In this document: in pieces, positions 1 through 5,128 of the stretch
Layout of the letters: each line of letters starts with the position of its first letter
How positions within the stretch are numbered: position 1 is the first letter of the stretch
Assembly: GCA_905215195.1 (NCBI GenBank)
Contig: CAJMPF010000144.1
Coordinates: 1-5,131, forward strand
DNA length: 5,131 nt
DNA from: an uncultured bacterium
GTDB lineage: Bacteria > Actinomycetota > Coriobacteriia > Coriobacteriales > Coriobacteriaceae
Direction of reading: 5' to 3'
Notes under the pieces: model-generated
What the model was told of the DNA's origin: nothing
Database searches by the model: none
The model's input: only the letters and a program-made list of their open reading frames with translations
Made by a program: the position numbers and the translations under genes

Positions 1-1158
1 AAGACCGGCCCTCTGCTCTCGCAGGCGGGCATGTCCTGGGCGCTTCTGACGGGTGCCACGCCGGCCTCAGAGCGCGAGCAGATCCATGCCCAGCTTGAAT
101 CGGGCGAGCTCGACGTCCTCTTTGGAACCCACGCGGTGCTTTCGGATAACGTTGCGTTCAATCATCTGTCGCTTGTCGTCATCGACGAGCAGCACCGGTT
201 TGGCGTTGGCCAACGCAACGCCCTACGCGCGAAGGGCCCCGGTGCCGATCTGCTCGTTATGACGGCAACGCCCATCCCGCGTACGCTGGCGCTTTCGGTC
301 TACGGCGATCTGGATACGAGCATCATCCGCCACCGGCCTGTTCCGGGTGCCGGTGTGACGACGTGTGTTCTCACCGAGTCGAGCCGTGACCTCGCCTATG
401 GAGTCATCCGCGAGGCACATGACAAGGGTCAGCAGGCCTACGTGATTTGCCCGCTCGTGGAGCCGAGTGACTCGGCCGATGAGCTGGAAGACGTGCCTGG
501 TATTGCCCGCGACGACGAGGGCCGCGTGACCGTGCCCGTGCCGCTCCACGATACGGCAACCGAGCTCGACCGACTGCGCCTGGCGTTGCCGGGACTTACC
601 ATCGAACGCCTTCACGGCCGCATGCCGGCGGGGGAGAAGGACCAGGTTATCGATGCCTTCAAGCGTGGCGAGATTGACGTGCTCGTCTCGACTACGGTGG
701 TCGAGGTGGGCGTCGACGTGCCCAACGCCACCGTCATGGTCATCGAGAACGGCGAGCGCTTTGGTTTGGCTGCCCTGCACCAGCTGCGCGGTCGCGTGGG
801 CCGTGGCAGCGTGTCGGGCACGTGCCTGGTCATGACGCACTCCAAGGGCAACGGCGGCGCATCGGCGGCACAAGACCGTCTCCAGTCGCTCGAAAAAACC
901 TCGGACGGCTTTACGCTCGCCCAGATGGACCTGCGTCTGCGCCACGAGGGCGAGATCCTGGGTTATCGCCAGCATGGTGGTGTGACCCTGCGCTTTGTCG
1001 ACCTGGACGCCGACGAGGAGCTGATCGAGTGGGCCCATTTGGACGCGGTCGAGCTCTTGCGGTATGCTTGCAACCTTGACTCCGTGGCGACGCGTCCCTT
1101 GCGCGATGCGGTCGCCACGCGCTATCGACATATCTTTAAGGAGGTCAGCGGAGGATGA
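1..1158 (+). CDS. recG: ATP-dependent DNA helicase RecG, C-terminal part (5' end outside the window)
   Basis: RecG remodels stalled replication forks and Holliday junctions using ATP. The frame is open from base 1, so the gene starts upstream; about 385 residues are visible, roughly the last half of a protein usually near 700. The N-terminal wedge domain and Walker A motif are missing. Counting from base 1, the DEQH box (motif II) is at residues 62-65, TAT of motif III at 88-90 followed by the RecG-typical PIPRTLALSVYGDLD, LHGRM at 204-208, and the arginine-finger motif QLRGRVGRG at 261-269. The RecG translocation segment begins at DGF, about residue 302, and reads RHEGE where many RecG proteins have RGPGE; from memory, actinobacterial RecG resembles the form here. 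A stretch of about 20 residues before LHGRM looks longer than in E. coli. The TGA overlaps the rsmD start (ATGA), which implies co-translation. Family assignment is very secure. Confidence 0.97.
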   Translation, partial: KTGPLLSQAGMSWALLTGATPASEREQIHAQLESGELDVLFGTHAVLSDNVAFNHLSLVVIDEQHRFGVGQRNALRAKGPGADLLVMTATPIPRTLALSVYGDLDTSIIRHRPVPGAGVTTCVLTESSRDLAYGVIREAHDKGQQAYVICPLVEPSDSADELEDVPGIARDDEGRVTVPVPLHDTATELDRLRLALPGLTIERLHGRMPAGEKDQVIDAFKRGEIDVLVSTTVVEVGVDVPNATVMVIENGERFGLAALHQLRGRVGRGSVSGTCLVMTHSKGNGGASAAQDRLQSLEKTSDGFTLAQMDLRLRHEGEILGYRQHGGVTLRFVDLDADEELIEWAHLDAVELLRYACNLDSVATRPLRDAVATRYRHIFKEVSGG

Positions 1159-1799
1159 GAATCATCGGCGGTGAATGGCGCGGCCGCAAGATCGAAGAGC
1201 CGCGTGGGCGCGATGTCACCCGTCCCACGACCGATCGAGTGCGCGAGGCATGCGCTTCCATGGTCATGTCGGCGTTCGACTTCGATTTGGACGAGGTCCG
1301 CGTGCTGGACGCCTTTGGCGGCTCCGGTGCCTTAGGGTTAGAGATGCTCTCGCGTGGCGCTCGCTCGCTCACCACGTTCGAGATCGATCGCAATGCCGCC
1401 CGTCTGATCACCAAGAATATCGAGTCGCTGTGCCGCGACCGCTCTTGTTGGCGCATCGTTACCGGTGATGTGCTGGTGAGTGCCTCGCGCGGTCGCGTGC
1501 CGGGTGGTCCCTTTGATCTGGTCCTGCTCGATCCGCCCTATGCGTTTGGCGCCGAGCCGGTCGAGGAGCTGCTGCAAAATCTTTCCCAGCAGGGACTGCT
1601 AGTGCCTGGGGCCTTTGCCCTGTTTGAGCATGCCGCGGCTGATGCGGGCGCTCATCCGGCTGGTTTTGAGACCGTGCGAGAGAAGCGCTACGGCATTACC
1701 TCGGTTGACTTGCTGCGCTGGGTGGCCGAGGACGAGAACGACCATGCTGACGAGAACGAAATTGACGAGGATGCGCCTTCGGAGGACACCCATGAATGA
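1155..1799 (+). CDS. rsmD: 16S rRNA (guanine-966-N2)-methyltransferase RsmD
   Basis: RsmD transfers a methyl group from S-adenosylmethionine to N2 of G966 of 16S rRNA (E. coli numbering) during small-subunit assembly. The 214-residue product opens with the family signature MRIIGGEWRGRK, then RPTTDRVREA at 23-32. The SAM-binding motif LDAFGGSG is at 51-58 and leads into GLEMLSRGA. The catalytic DPPY tetrad is at 126-129, preceded by FDLVLL. The start is supported by a perfect AAGGAGGT at 1138-1145, nine bases upstream, and by the first Met matching the usual RsmD start. The gene overlaps recG by 4 bases and coaD by 8 bases, consistent with one operon. After the conserved core, residues 191-214 form an acidic tail with 13 Asp/Glu in 24, which is not part of the fold and has no obvious function. 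Identity is secure from motifs; the exact target base is inferred from the family. Confidence 0.95.
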   Translation: MRIIGGEWRGRKIEEPRGRDVTRPTTDRVREACASMVMSAFDFDLDEVRVLDAFGGSGALGLEMLSRGARSLTTFEIDRNAARLITKNIESLCRDRSCWRIVTGDVLVSASRGRVPGGPFDLVLLDPPYAFGAEPVEELLQNLSQQGLLVPGAFALFEHAAADAGAHPAGFETVREKRYGITSVDLLRWVAEDENDHADENEIDEDAPSEDTHE

Positions 1800-2289
1800 C
1801 ACCATCAACCGCGTGATCGTCCCGGGCACCTTTGATCCCATCACCTTTGGCCATATCGACGTGATTCGCAGAGCCCGCCGCATCTTTCCCAGCGTGATTG
1901 TCGCCGTGGCCGAATCTCAGGGTAAAAACGGCGTGGGTACCACCTTTATGCTCGACGAGCGCGTGGCGCTGGCCCGTGAGGCCCTCGGCGATTTGGACGG
2001 GATCGAGGTACTGCCTTTCACCGGCCTGCTGGTCGACTTTGCACGTGAACAGGGGGCAGGTGCCGTTGTTAAGGGCCTGCGCGCCATGACCGACTTTGAG
2101 TATGAGCTGCAGCAGGCCGACCTCAACTACCGCCTGGATAACGAGCTGGAGTCCATCTTCGTCATGAGTGCTCCGCAGTACGGCTACATCTCGAGTTCGG
2201 TGGTGCGCCAGATCGCATCGCTTGGCAGCGACGTGTCGACGTTTGTCCCGTCCAACGTGGTCGAAGCGCTCAAACATCGCTTTTCGTGA
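1792..2289 (+). CDS. coaD: Pantetheine-phosphate adenylyltransferase (CoaD)
   Basis: CoaD joins 4'-phosphopantetheine and ATP to give dephospho-CoA and pyrophosphate, the penultimate step of CoA synthesis in the cytosol. The 165-residue product has the usual length. The nucleotidyltransferase signature PGTFDPITFGH spans residues 11-21, with the TxGH motif at 18-21. KGLRAMTDFEYE begins at residue 94 and contains the conserved GLR and DFEYE elements that shape the pantetheine site. ISSSVVR at 133-139 is the ATP-binding ISSTxxR-type motif. The start at 1792 is chosen because GGAGG at 1781-1785 lies six bases upstream and translation begins right before the conserved strand; the frame stays open much further upstream only inside rsmD. 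The start overlaps the rsmD stop by 8 bases, implying coupled translation. Its product feeds CoA and hence the acyl carrier protein arm needed by acpP in the same window. Confidence 0.96.
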   Translation: MNDTINRVIVPGTFDPITFGHIDVIRRARRIFPSVIVAVAESQGKNGVGTTFMLDERVALAREALGDLDGIEVLPFTGLLVDFAREQGAGAVVKGLRAMTDFEYELQQADLNYRLDNELESIFVMSAPQYGYISSSVVRQIASLGSDVSTFVPSNVVEALKHRFS

Positions 2290-2313
2290 CGTTTCTTATT
2301 GCCTGGTGGCATG

Positions 2314-2322
2314 TGGTAAACT
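2314..2322 (+). promoter_or_regulatory. Putative extended -10 promoter upstream of the SepIVA-like gene
   Basis: TGGTAAACT in the 68-base gap after coaD matches a TGn extended -10 element followed by TAAACT (four of six against TATAAT). No convincing -35 is visible; TTCTTA or TCTTAT lie at the right distance but match poorly. Transcription would begin near 2329 and give a leader of about 30 bases. No terminator hairpin is visible between coaD and this point, so read-through from the recG-rsmD-coaD transcript is also likely. This is a pattern call from base composition and position, not proof. Confidence 0.5.
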
Positions 2323-2357
2323 AGCACGATGATATGTTACCTATGAAAGGAGACCGG

Positions 2358-2856
2358 ATGCCGGGCGAGAATTTTCCTGGCGATAGGATCGTCAGCTTGG
2401 TCGATGAGCTCGAAGGGCTGATCGAGGAAGCCAAGCCGCCTTTCGGCAAGAACGCTCAGTTCAAGGTCATCGACGCCGACGTGTTCTTCAACATCCTCGA
2501 CGAGATCCGCATGAGCTATCCCGAGGAGTGGCAGAAGTCCCGCCGTATCCTTAAGGAGCGCGAGGAGCTTATGGCTTTCCCCCGCCGCTCAGGCTGATTC
2601 CATCATCGCCGACGCTCAGCAGCAGGCCCTCACCATTGCCGGTGAGCAGGAGATCGTCCGCCTTGCGCAGCAGCAGGCCGACGACATCCGCGATCGTGCC
2701 CAGCAGTACGAGCGCGAGACGCGTTATGCTGCCGAGGACTACGCAGAGCAGGTCTTTACGCACCTGGAGGAGAACCTCAAGAGCCTGACCGGCACCGTTA
2801 CCCGTTGCCGTCAGCAGCTCAACGAGGGTGCCGCCCAGCAGAATGGTCAGTGGTAA
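2358..2856 (+). pseudogene. SepIVA/DivIVA-like coiled-coil protein, reading frame broken by one base
   Basis: Two frames together encode one 165-residue protein. The first runs from ATG 2358 (AAAGGAG at 2346-2352, five bases upstream) and stops at TGA 2595-2597; bases 2358-2582 give 75 residues ending in MAFP. The second, one base further along, runs from GCC 2584 to TAA 2854-2856 and gives 90 residues beginning AAQADSIIADAQQQA. The second part has no ATG, GTG or TTG of its own. Removing one C from the run at 2579-2583 joins them. The product has a short N-terminal domain (IVSLVDELEGLIEEAK, then DVFFNILDEIR) followed by a long Gln/Ala/Glu-rich helix expected to form a coiled coil. Layout, length class and neighbours resemble mycobacterial SepIVA, a septation and polar-growth factor; as I recall that sequence, the joined protein aligns without gaps across the break. 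Automated annotation may call it an ATP synthase subunit B-like protein because of the helix. No signal peptide or membrane segment is seen. It may be a real lesion, an assembly error or a recoding site. Confidence 0.8.
2579..2583 (+). other. Five-C run at the frameshift point
   Basis: The bases around the break read TTC CCC CGC in the starting frame. A single-C loss, or a ribosome slipping forward one base on CCC-C, puts translation into the GCC GCT CAG frame that stays open for 90 codons. The starting frame ends at TGA only 12 bases after the run. CCC-C is a sequence on which proline tRNA is known to be prone to +1 slippage when G37 is unmethylated. Short C runs are also common sites of sequencing and replication indels. 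Confidence 0.75.
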
Positions 2857-3410
2857 TGGCTGAGTTCCCGAGCGTTACCGTCGATCTTTCCGAGCAGCTC
2901 GAGTTTCCTGGAGATTCGTATCCGCTGACCGGTAAGGTCGATGTCGCCACCTACACGGTGGGCGAGAAGGAGTACCAGCTACAGGACGGCATCGACTACG
3001 ACGTTGTCTTTACCAATGCCGGTACCGGTGTCTTGCTCACGGGCATGGTCCGCGCGCACGCCATCGGCGAATGCGACCGTTGCCTGGAGCCCGCCTCGTT
3101 TGGTATCGCCGGCGAGATCGAGGAGTTTTACCTCTTTGATGAGCCCGAGGATCCCGAGGCCTACGAGGACGGCTACGAGCTCCTGGGTGAGGACCGCATC
3201 GTCGATCTGGGCGAGCCCATCAATGACGCGGTCGTTATGGACACGCCGTTTGTGGTGCTTTGCAAGCCCGATTGTCGCGGTCTGTGCCCCACTTGCGGTT
3301 GCAATCTCAACGTCGAGCAATGCGATTGCGCCGCCCAGGCAGAGGCAGAATGGGCCGCTGCCACGGAAAATCCATTTGCAGCATTGAAGAATCTCAAGCT
3401 TGATGAGTAA
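2856..3410 (+). CDS. DUF177 (YceD) family protein, probable large-subunit rRNA factor
   Basis: DUF177/YceD proteins occur next to rpmF in many bacteria, and members in plants and E. coli have been linked to 23S rRNA accumulation; the biochemical activity is unknown. The 184-residue product shows the family pattern: a beta-rich N-terminal half, then GECDRC with Cys73 and Cys76, an acidic middle, and PFVVLC leading into a dense cysteine cluster at 136, 140, 144, 147, 149, 156 and 158 that includes GLCPTCGCNLN. These cysteines suggest a zinc site. It ends in NPFAALKNLK, the usual C-terminal motif. The ATG at 2856 is chosen because it shares one base with the TAA of the upstream gene (TAATG) and precedes the conserved N-terminus; there is no good Shine-Dalgarno sequence, so translation probably depends on ribosomes finishing the SepIVA-like frame. 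A GTG at 2850 or a far-upstream ATG at 2805 are less likely. Confidence 0.9.
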   Translation: MAEFPSVTVDLSEQLEFPGDSYPLTGKVDVATYTVGEKEYQLQDGIDYDVVFTNAGTGVLLTGMVRAHAIGECDRCLEPASFGIAGEIEEFYLFDEPEDPEAYEDGYELLGEDRIVDLGEPINDAVVMDTPFVVLCKPDCRGLCPTCGCNLNVEQCDCAAQAEAEWAAATENPFAALKNLKLDE

Positions 3411-3415
3411 AACTG

Positions 3416-3424
3416 TGGTAGTAT
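3416..3424 (+). promoter_or_regulatory. Putative extended -10 promoter of rpmF
   Basis: TGGTAGTAT, six bases after the DUF177 stop, matches TGn plus TAGTAT (five of six against TATAAT, at an extended -10). The 11 bases TGTGGTAGTAT closely resemble TGTGGTAAACT before the SepIVA-like gene. No good -35 hexamer lies 16-18 bases upstream, as is common for extended -10 promoters. Transcription would start near 3431, giving rpmF its own leader of about 44 bases beyond any read-through from DUF177. Confidence 0.55.
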
Positions 3425-3474
3425 CGCTACTTGCGCGTAATCGCCACACTGGATAGTTCATAAGGAAGGTCACT

Positions 3475-3654
3475 ATGCCCGTACCTAAACAAAAGCAGGG
3501 TCGTATCCGCACTCACACCCGTCGTTCCGCCAACATGAAGATCTCGGCTGCGGCTCAGTCCACGTGCCCCCGTTGCGGCGCTGTTAAGCTTCCGCACCAC
3601 GTGTGCCCCAGCTGCGGTTTCTACAAGGACCGCGAGGTTATCGTTACCGAGTAA
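3475..3654 (+). CDS. rpmF: 50S ribosomal protein L32 (bL32)
   Basis: bL32 is a small zinc-ribbon protein of the large ribosomal subunit. The 59-residue product begins MPVPKQKQGRIRTHTRRS, the conserved basic N-terminus of the family (usually MAVPK or MPVPK). The zinc ribbon is intact with CPRCG at Cys31 and Cys34 and CPSCG at Cys44 and Cys47, so this is the zinc-binding form rather than a cysteine-free paralogue. The start is fixed by the conserved N-terminus and by AAGGAAGG at 3462-3469, five bases upstream. It follows the DUF177 gene by 64 bases, the usual pairing, and is followed by a strong terminator. Length is normal. Identification is very secure. Confidence 0.97.
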   Translation: MPVPKQKQGRIRTHTRRSANMKISAAAQSTCPRCGAVKLPHHVCPSCGFYKDREVIVTE

Positions 3655-3656
3655 CG
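3642..3656 (+). repeat. Inverted repeat CGTTAC-CGA-GTAACG at the rpmF stop codon
   Basis: Two perfect 6-base arms separated by CGA span the last codons and the stop of rpmF. The right arm ends one base before the GGTATACT box that may be the plsX -10. At the DNA level the dyad would lie between the -35 and -10 positions, where a repressor could bind; at the RNA level it would form a small hairpin with a three-base loop. It is not followed by T residues, so it is not a terminator. It may be chance. Confidence 0.4.
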
Positions 3657-3657
3657 G

Positions 3658-3663
3658 TATACT
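3658..3663 (+). promoter_or_regulatory. Putative -10 box upstream of plsX
   Basis: TATACT (five of six against TATAAT), preceded by GG as at the other intergenic boxes in this window, begins three bases after the rpmF stop. No clear -35 is visible. A transcript starting near 3670 would include the hairpin at 3695-3721 before reaching plsX, so this promoter, if real, would drive a leader with a terminator-like structure. Confidence 0.4.
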
Positions 3664-3694
3664 CTGGATGCGATGCCGTTCCAAATGGAACCAC

Positions 3695-3724
3695 AATGGC
3701 CGGCTCAATGAGTCGGCCATTTTT
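3695..3724 (+). terminator. Intrinsic terminator after rpmF, in the plsX leader
   Basis: Bases 3695-3706 pair with 3710-3721 to give a 12-base-pair stem (one G-U pair at 3703/3713) with an AAT loop; the core is ATGGCCG against CGGCCAT. Five T residues occupy 3720-3724, partly within the stem base. This is a good rho-independent terminator on the + strand. The reverse strand lacks a T run, so it is not bidirectional. Only 17 bases separate it from the plsX start, so it may act as an attenuator as well as the end of rpmF. Confidence 0.85.
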
Positions 3725-3741
3725 GTATAAGGAGCATGTAT

Positions 3742-4761
3742 ATGAGTAACGTTCGCGTTTGTGTAGACGTTGTGGGCGGAGACGAGAAGCCCCAGGTTGT
3801 CCTCGACGGTATCGAGGCTGCACTTGCGGCAGATCCCGAGATCGAGGTCTTGGCCGTCGGTCCCGCCGAAATCGTCAATCCCTTTGCCGCCTCCCATGCG
3901 CGCGTCGAGGCCCTGGAGGCACCCGACGTTATCGCCATGGACGACGATCCCATTCGCGCCGTGATGACCAAGCGCAAGTCCTCGATCGTGCTTGCCTGCC
4001 GAGCCATTAAGAAGGGTAACGCGGATGCATTCTTCTCTGCCGGCTCCACCGGCGCCATGACCGCTGCCGCTACCGCCTACGTGACGCCATTTAGGGATCA
4101 GGCCGAAGGCAAGAAGCAGCCGGTGCGTCCGTGCCTCACCAATGCACTGCCCAACCGCGCCGGTGGCCTGACGGTCCTGTGCGACATGGGAGCCAACCCC
4201 GATGTTGAGGTTGACGACATGGTGCGTTTTGCCCAGATGGGTAGCGCCTATGCACGCGTCGTCTTGGGCATTGAGCAACCCCGCGTCGGTCTGCTCGGCA
4301 ACGGCACCGAGGATGAGAAGGGCTCCAACTTTACCAAGGCGTGCTTCCCTGCCATGAAGGCCGCCGTTCCCGGCTTTGTGGGCAACTGCGAGGGTACCGA
4401 CCTGACCTCGGGTAACTTTGACGTCGTCGTTGCCGATGGCATGTCGGGCAACATCGCGCTCAAGGCAACCGAGGGCGCCGCTAAGTTTTTGCTGCAAGAG
4501 CTCAAGGGTGCCTTTATGGCTTCGCTCGGCACCAAGATCGCCGCGCTGCTCATCAAAAAGCAGATGCGCGAGATTAAGGCCAAGCTCTCTGGCGACGCCA
4601 AGGGCGGCGCGATTCTTCTGGGCCTGCGCGGCGTGGTCCTGATCGGCCATGGCGCCACCTCGGTCGAGGCTGTCAAAAACGGTACGCTCGCGGCGGCCGA
4701 AGCCGTGCGCGCCGGGCTGGTCGAGAATGTCGCCAACTCTATGGACGGTATCGTTTTATAA
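3742..4761 (+). CDS. plsX: Phosphate acyltransferase PlsX
   Basis: PlsX converts long-chain acyl-ACP and phosphate to acyl-phosphate, which PlsY uses to acylate glycerol-3-phosphate at the start of phospholipid synthesis; it is a peripheral membrane enzyme. The 339-residue product has the normal length. Family landmarks in order are VDVVGGD at 8-14 (usually VDAMGGD), GSTGA from 101, CDMGAN at 147-152, LLGNGTE at 184-190 where many homologues have LLNxGxE, GNCEG from 214, ADGMSGN at 231-237, and GGAILLGLRG from 288. ATG 3742 is preferred over ATG 3736 because AAGGAG at 3729-3734 is seven bases from the former and one base from the latter. It is followed by acpP, whose product carries its substrate. 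A terminator-like hairpin precedes it, so expression may be set by read-through. Confidence 0.96.
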   Translation: MSNVRVCVDVVGGDEKPQVVLDGIEAALAADPEIEVLAVGPAEIVNPFAASHARVEALEAPDVIAMDDDPIRAVMTKRKSSIVLACRAIKKGNADAFFSAGSTGAMTAAATAYVTPFRDQAEGKKQPVRPCLTNALPNRAGGLTVLCDMGANPDVEVDDMVRFAQMGSAYARVVLGIEQPRVGLLGNGTEDEKGSNFTKACFPAMKAAVPGFVGNCEGTDLTSGNFDVVVADGMSGNIALKATEGAAKFLLQELKGAFMASLGTKIAALLIKKQMREIKAKLSGDAKGGAILLGLRGVVLIGHGATSVEAVKNGTLAAAEAVRAGLVENVANSMDGIVL

Positions 4762-4808
4762 GAGCGAGTTAGAGCGCTGTTATGTGCTTCGCGGCGCACG
4801 TCGTGGGG

Positions 4809-4814
4809 TAGAAT
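4809..4814 (+). promoter_or_regulatory. Putative -10 box upstream of acpP
   Basis: TAGAAT (five of six against TATAAT), preceded by GGGG, lies 47 bases after the plsX stop within GGTAGAAT. It has the same GGTANNNT form as the boxes before the SepIVA-like gene, rpmF and plsX. No good -35 is visible 16-18 bases upstream. Transcription from it would begin near 4820 and immediately enter the palindrome at 4828-4849. Confidence 0.45.
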
Positions 4815-4827
4815 CAGAACCGTGTCT

Positions 4828-4856
4828 TGGTACCGCCCGGGCGGTACCATTCTTTT
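4828..4856 (+). terminator. Perfect 22-base palindrome followed by a T-rich tract, in the acpP leader
   Basis: Bases 4828-4849 are a perfect palindrome with half-site TGGTACCGCCC. In RNA it gives a stem of nine base pairs with a CCGG loop, followed by TTCTTTT at 4850-4856, so it fits an intrinsic terminator for plsX. It ends only 29 bases before the acpP start, too close for a separate promoter beyond it, so it must be read through or regulated for acpP to be expressed. Because it is also a perfect DNA palindrome, a dimeric regulator could bind it instead. Confidence 0.7.
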
Positions 4857-4885
4857 GGTATTCATGCACTATGAGAGGAAGCGCT

Positions 4886-5128
4886 ATGGACCGCTCCGAA
4901 ATCTTCGATAAGATCGCCGAAATCGCCGCTGACGTGCTGGGTGTCGATGCCGCTGACATTAGCGACGAGACCACTTTTGACGATCTCGATGCCGATTCGC
5001 TCGAGCGTCTGCAGCTGGTGACGGCCATTGAGGACGAGTTCGACCTCGAAATCGATGACGAGACCCTGCTGTCGCTCAACTCTGTCGCCGACGCCGTCGA
5101 CGCGATCGAAAACGCCAAGGAGGCCTAA
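4886..5128 (+). CDS. acpP: Acyl carrier protein
   Basis: ACP carries growing acyl chains on a 4'-phosphopantetheine arm in type II fatty-acid synthesis and donates them to PlsX. The 80-residue product is small and very acidic, as usual. The attachment motif DADSLERLQL contains Ser38, the expected phosphopantetheine site, and helix II continues to IEDEFDLEIDDE, the conserved acidic recognition face. VLGVDAADISDETTF matches the usual loop before it. ATG 4886 is chosen because GAGGA at 4875-4879 lies six bases upstream and the product then begins at the normal point; ATG 4871 would add MRGSA with no ribosome binding site. It lies 124 bases after plsX. Primary fatty-acid ACP is the likely role given the neighbour, though a dedicated ACP cannot be excluded by sequence alone. 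Confidence 0.95.
   Translation: MDRSEIFDKIAEIAADVLGVDAADISDETTFDDLDADSLERLQLVTAIEDEFDLEIDDETLLSLNSVADAVDAIENAKEA
5117..5123 (+). promoter_or_regulatory. Shine-Dalgarno sequence for the next gene
   Basis: AAGGAGG lies inside the last codons of acpP, in the Lys-Glu-Ala end of the protein. It is a perfect anti-16S match placed so that a start codon just past the window, from about base 5130, would be well served. The next gene is therefore probably co-transcribed with acpP; rnc (ribonuclease III) commonly follows acpP, but that identity is only a guess. Confidence 0.5.

Noticed and set aside
1039..1068. TTGGAC, 18 bases, TATGCT inside recG as a possible internal rsmD promoter
   Set aside because: The -35 matches only three of six and the site is within conserved coding sequence; rsmD is already coupled to recG by overlap.
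223..1131. 302-codon open frame on the minus strand opposite recG
   Set aside because: The plus strand encodes unmistakable RecG helicase motifs throughout; the antisense product is His/Arg-rich shadow sequence.
1615..1791. Upstream extension of the coaD frame
   Set aside because: It overlaps conserved rsmD coding sequence and its translation is Arg/Leu-rich with no CoaD homology; the start at 1792 has its own ribosome binding site.
1696..2277. 193-codon open frame on the minus strand opposite coaD
   Set aside because: Same reason: coaD is intact on the plus strand and the antisense product has no family features.
2334..2357. Earlier ATG codons (2334 and 2343) in frame with the SepIVA-like gene
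   Set aside because: They lack a ribosome binding site, while ATG 2358 has AAAGGAG at the right distance; the second even overlaps that site.
3427..4650. 407-codon open frame on the minus strand opposite rpmF and plsX
   Set aside because: It mirrors plsX, whose family motifs are clear on the plus strand. High G/C at third positions keeps antisense frames open, and the translation shows no recognisable domain.
4822..4837. TTGGTACCGCC resembles the T-box core (UGGNACCGC) that binds uncharged tRNA
   Set aside because: The preceding leader is too short for the Stem I specifier region, acpP is not a usual T-box target, and the match is one arm of a perfect palindrome that explains it.
4649..4885. 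Upstream extension of the acpP frame into plsX
   Set aside because: It runs through the terminator palindrome and the plsX end in another frame; ACP proteins begin at the 4886 position.
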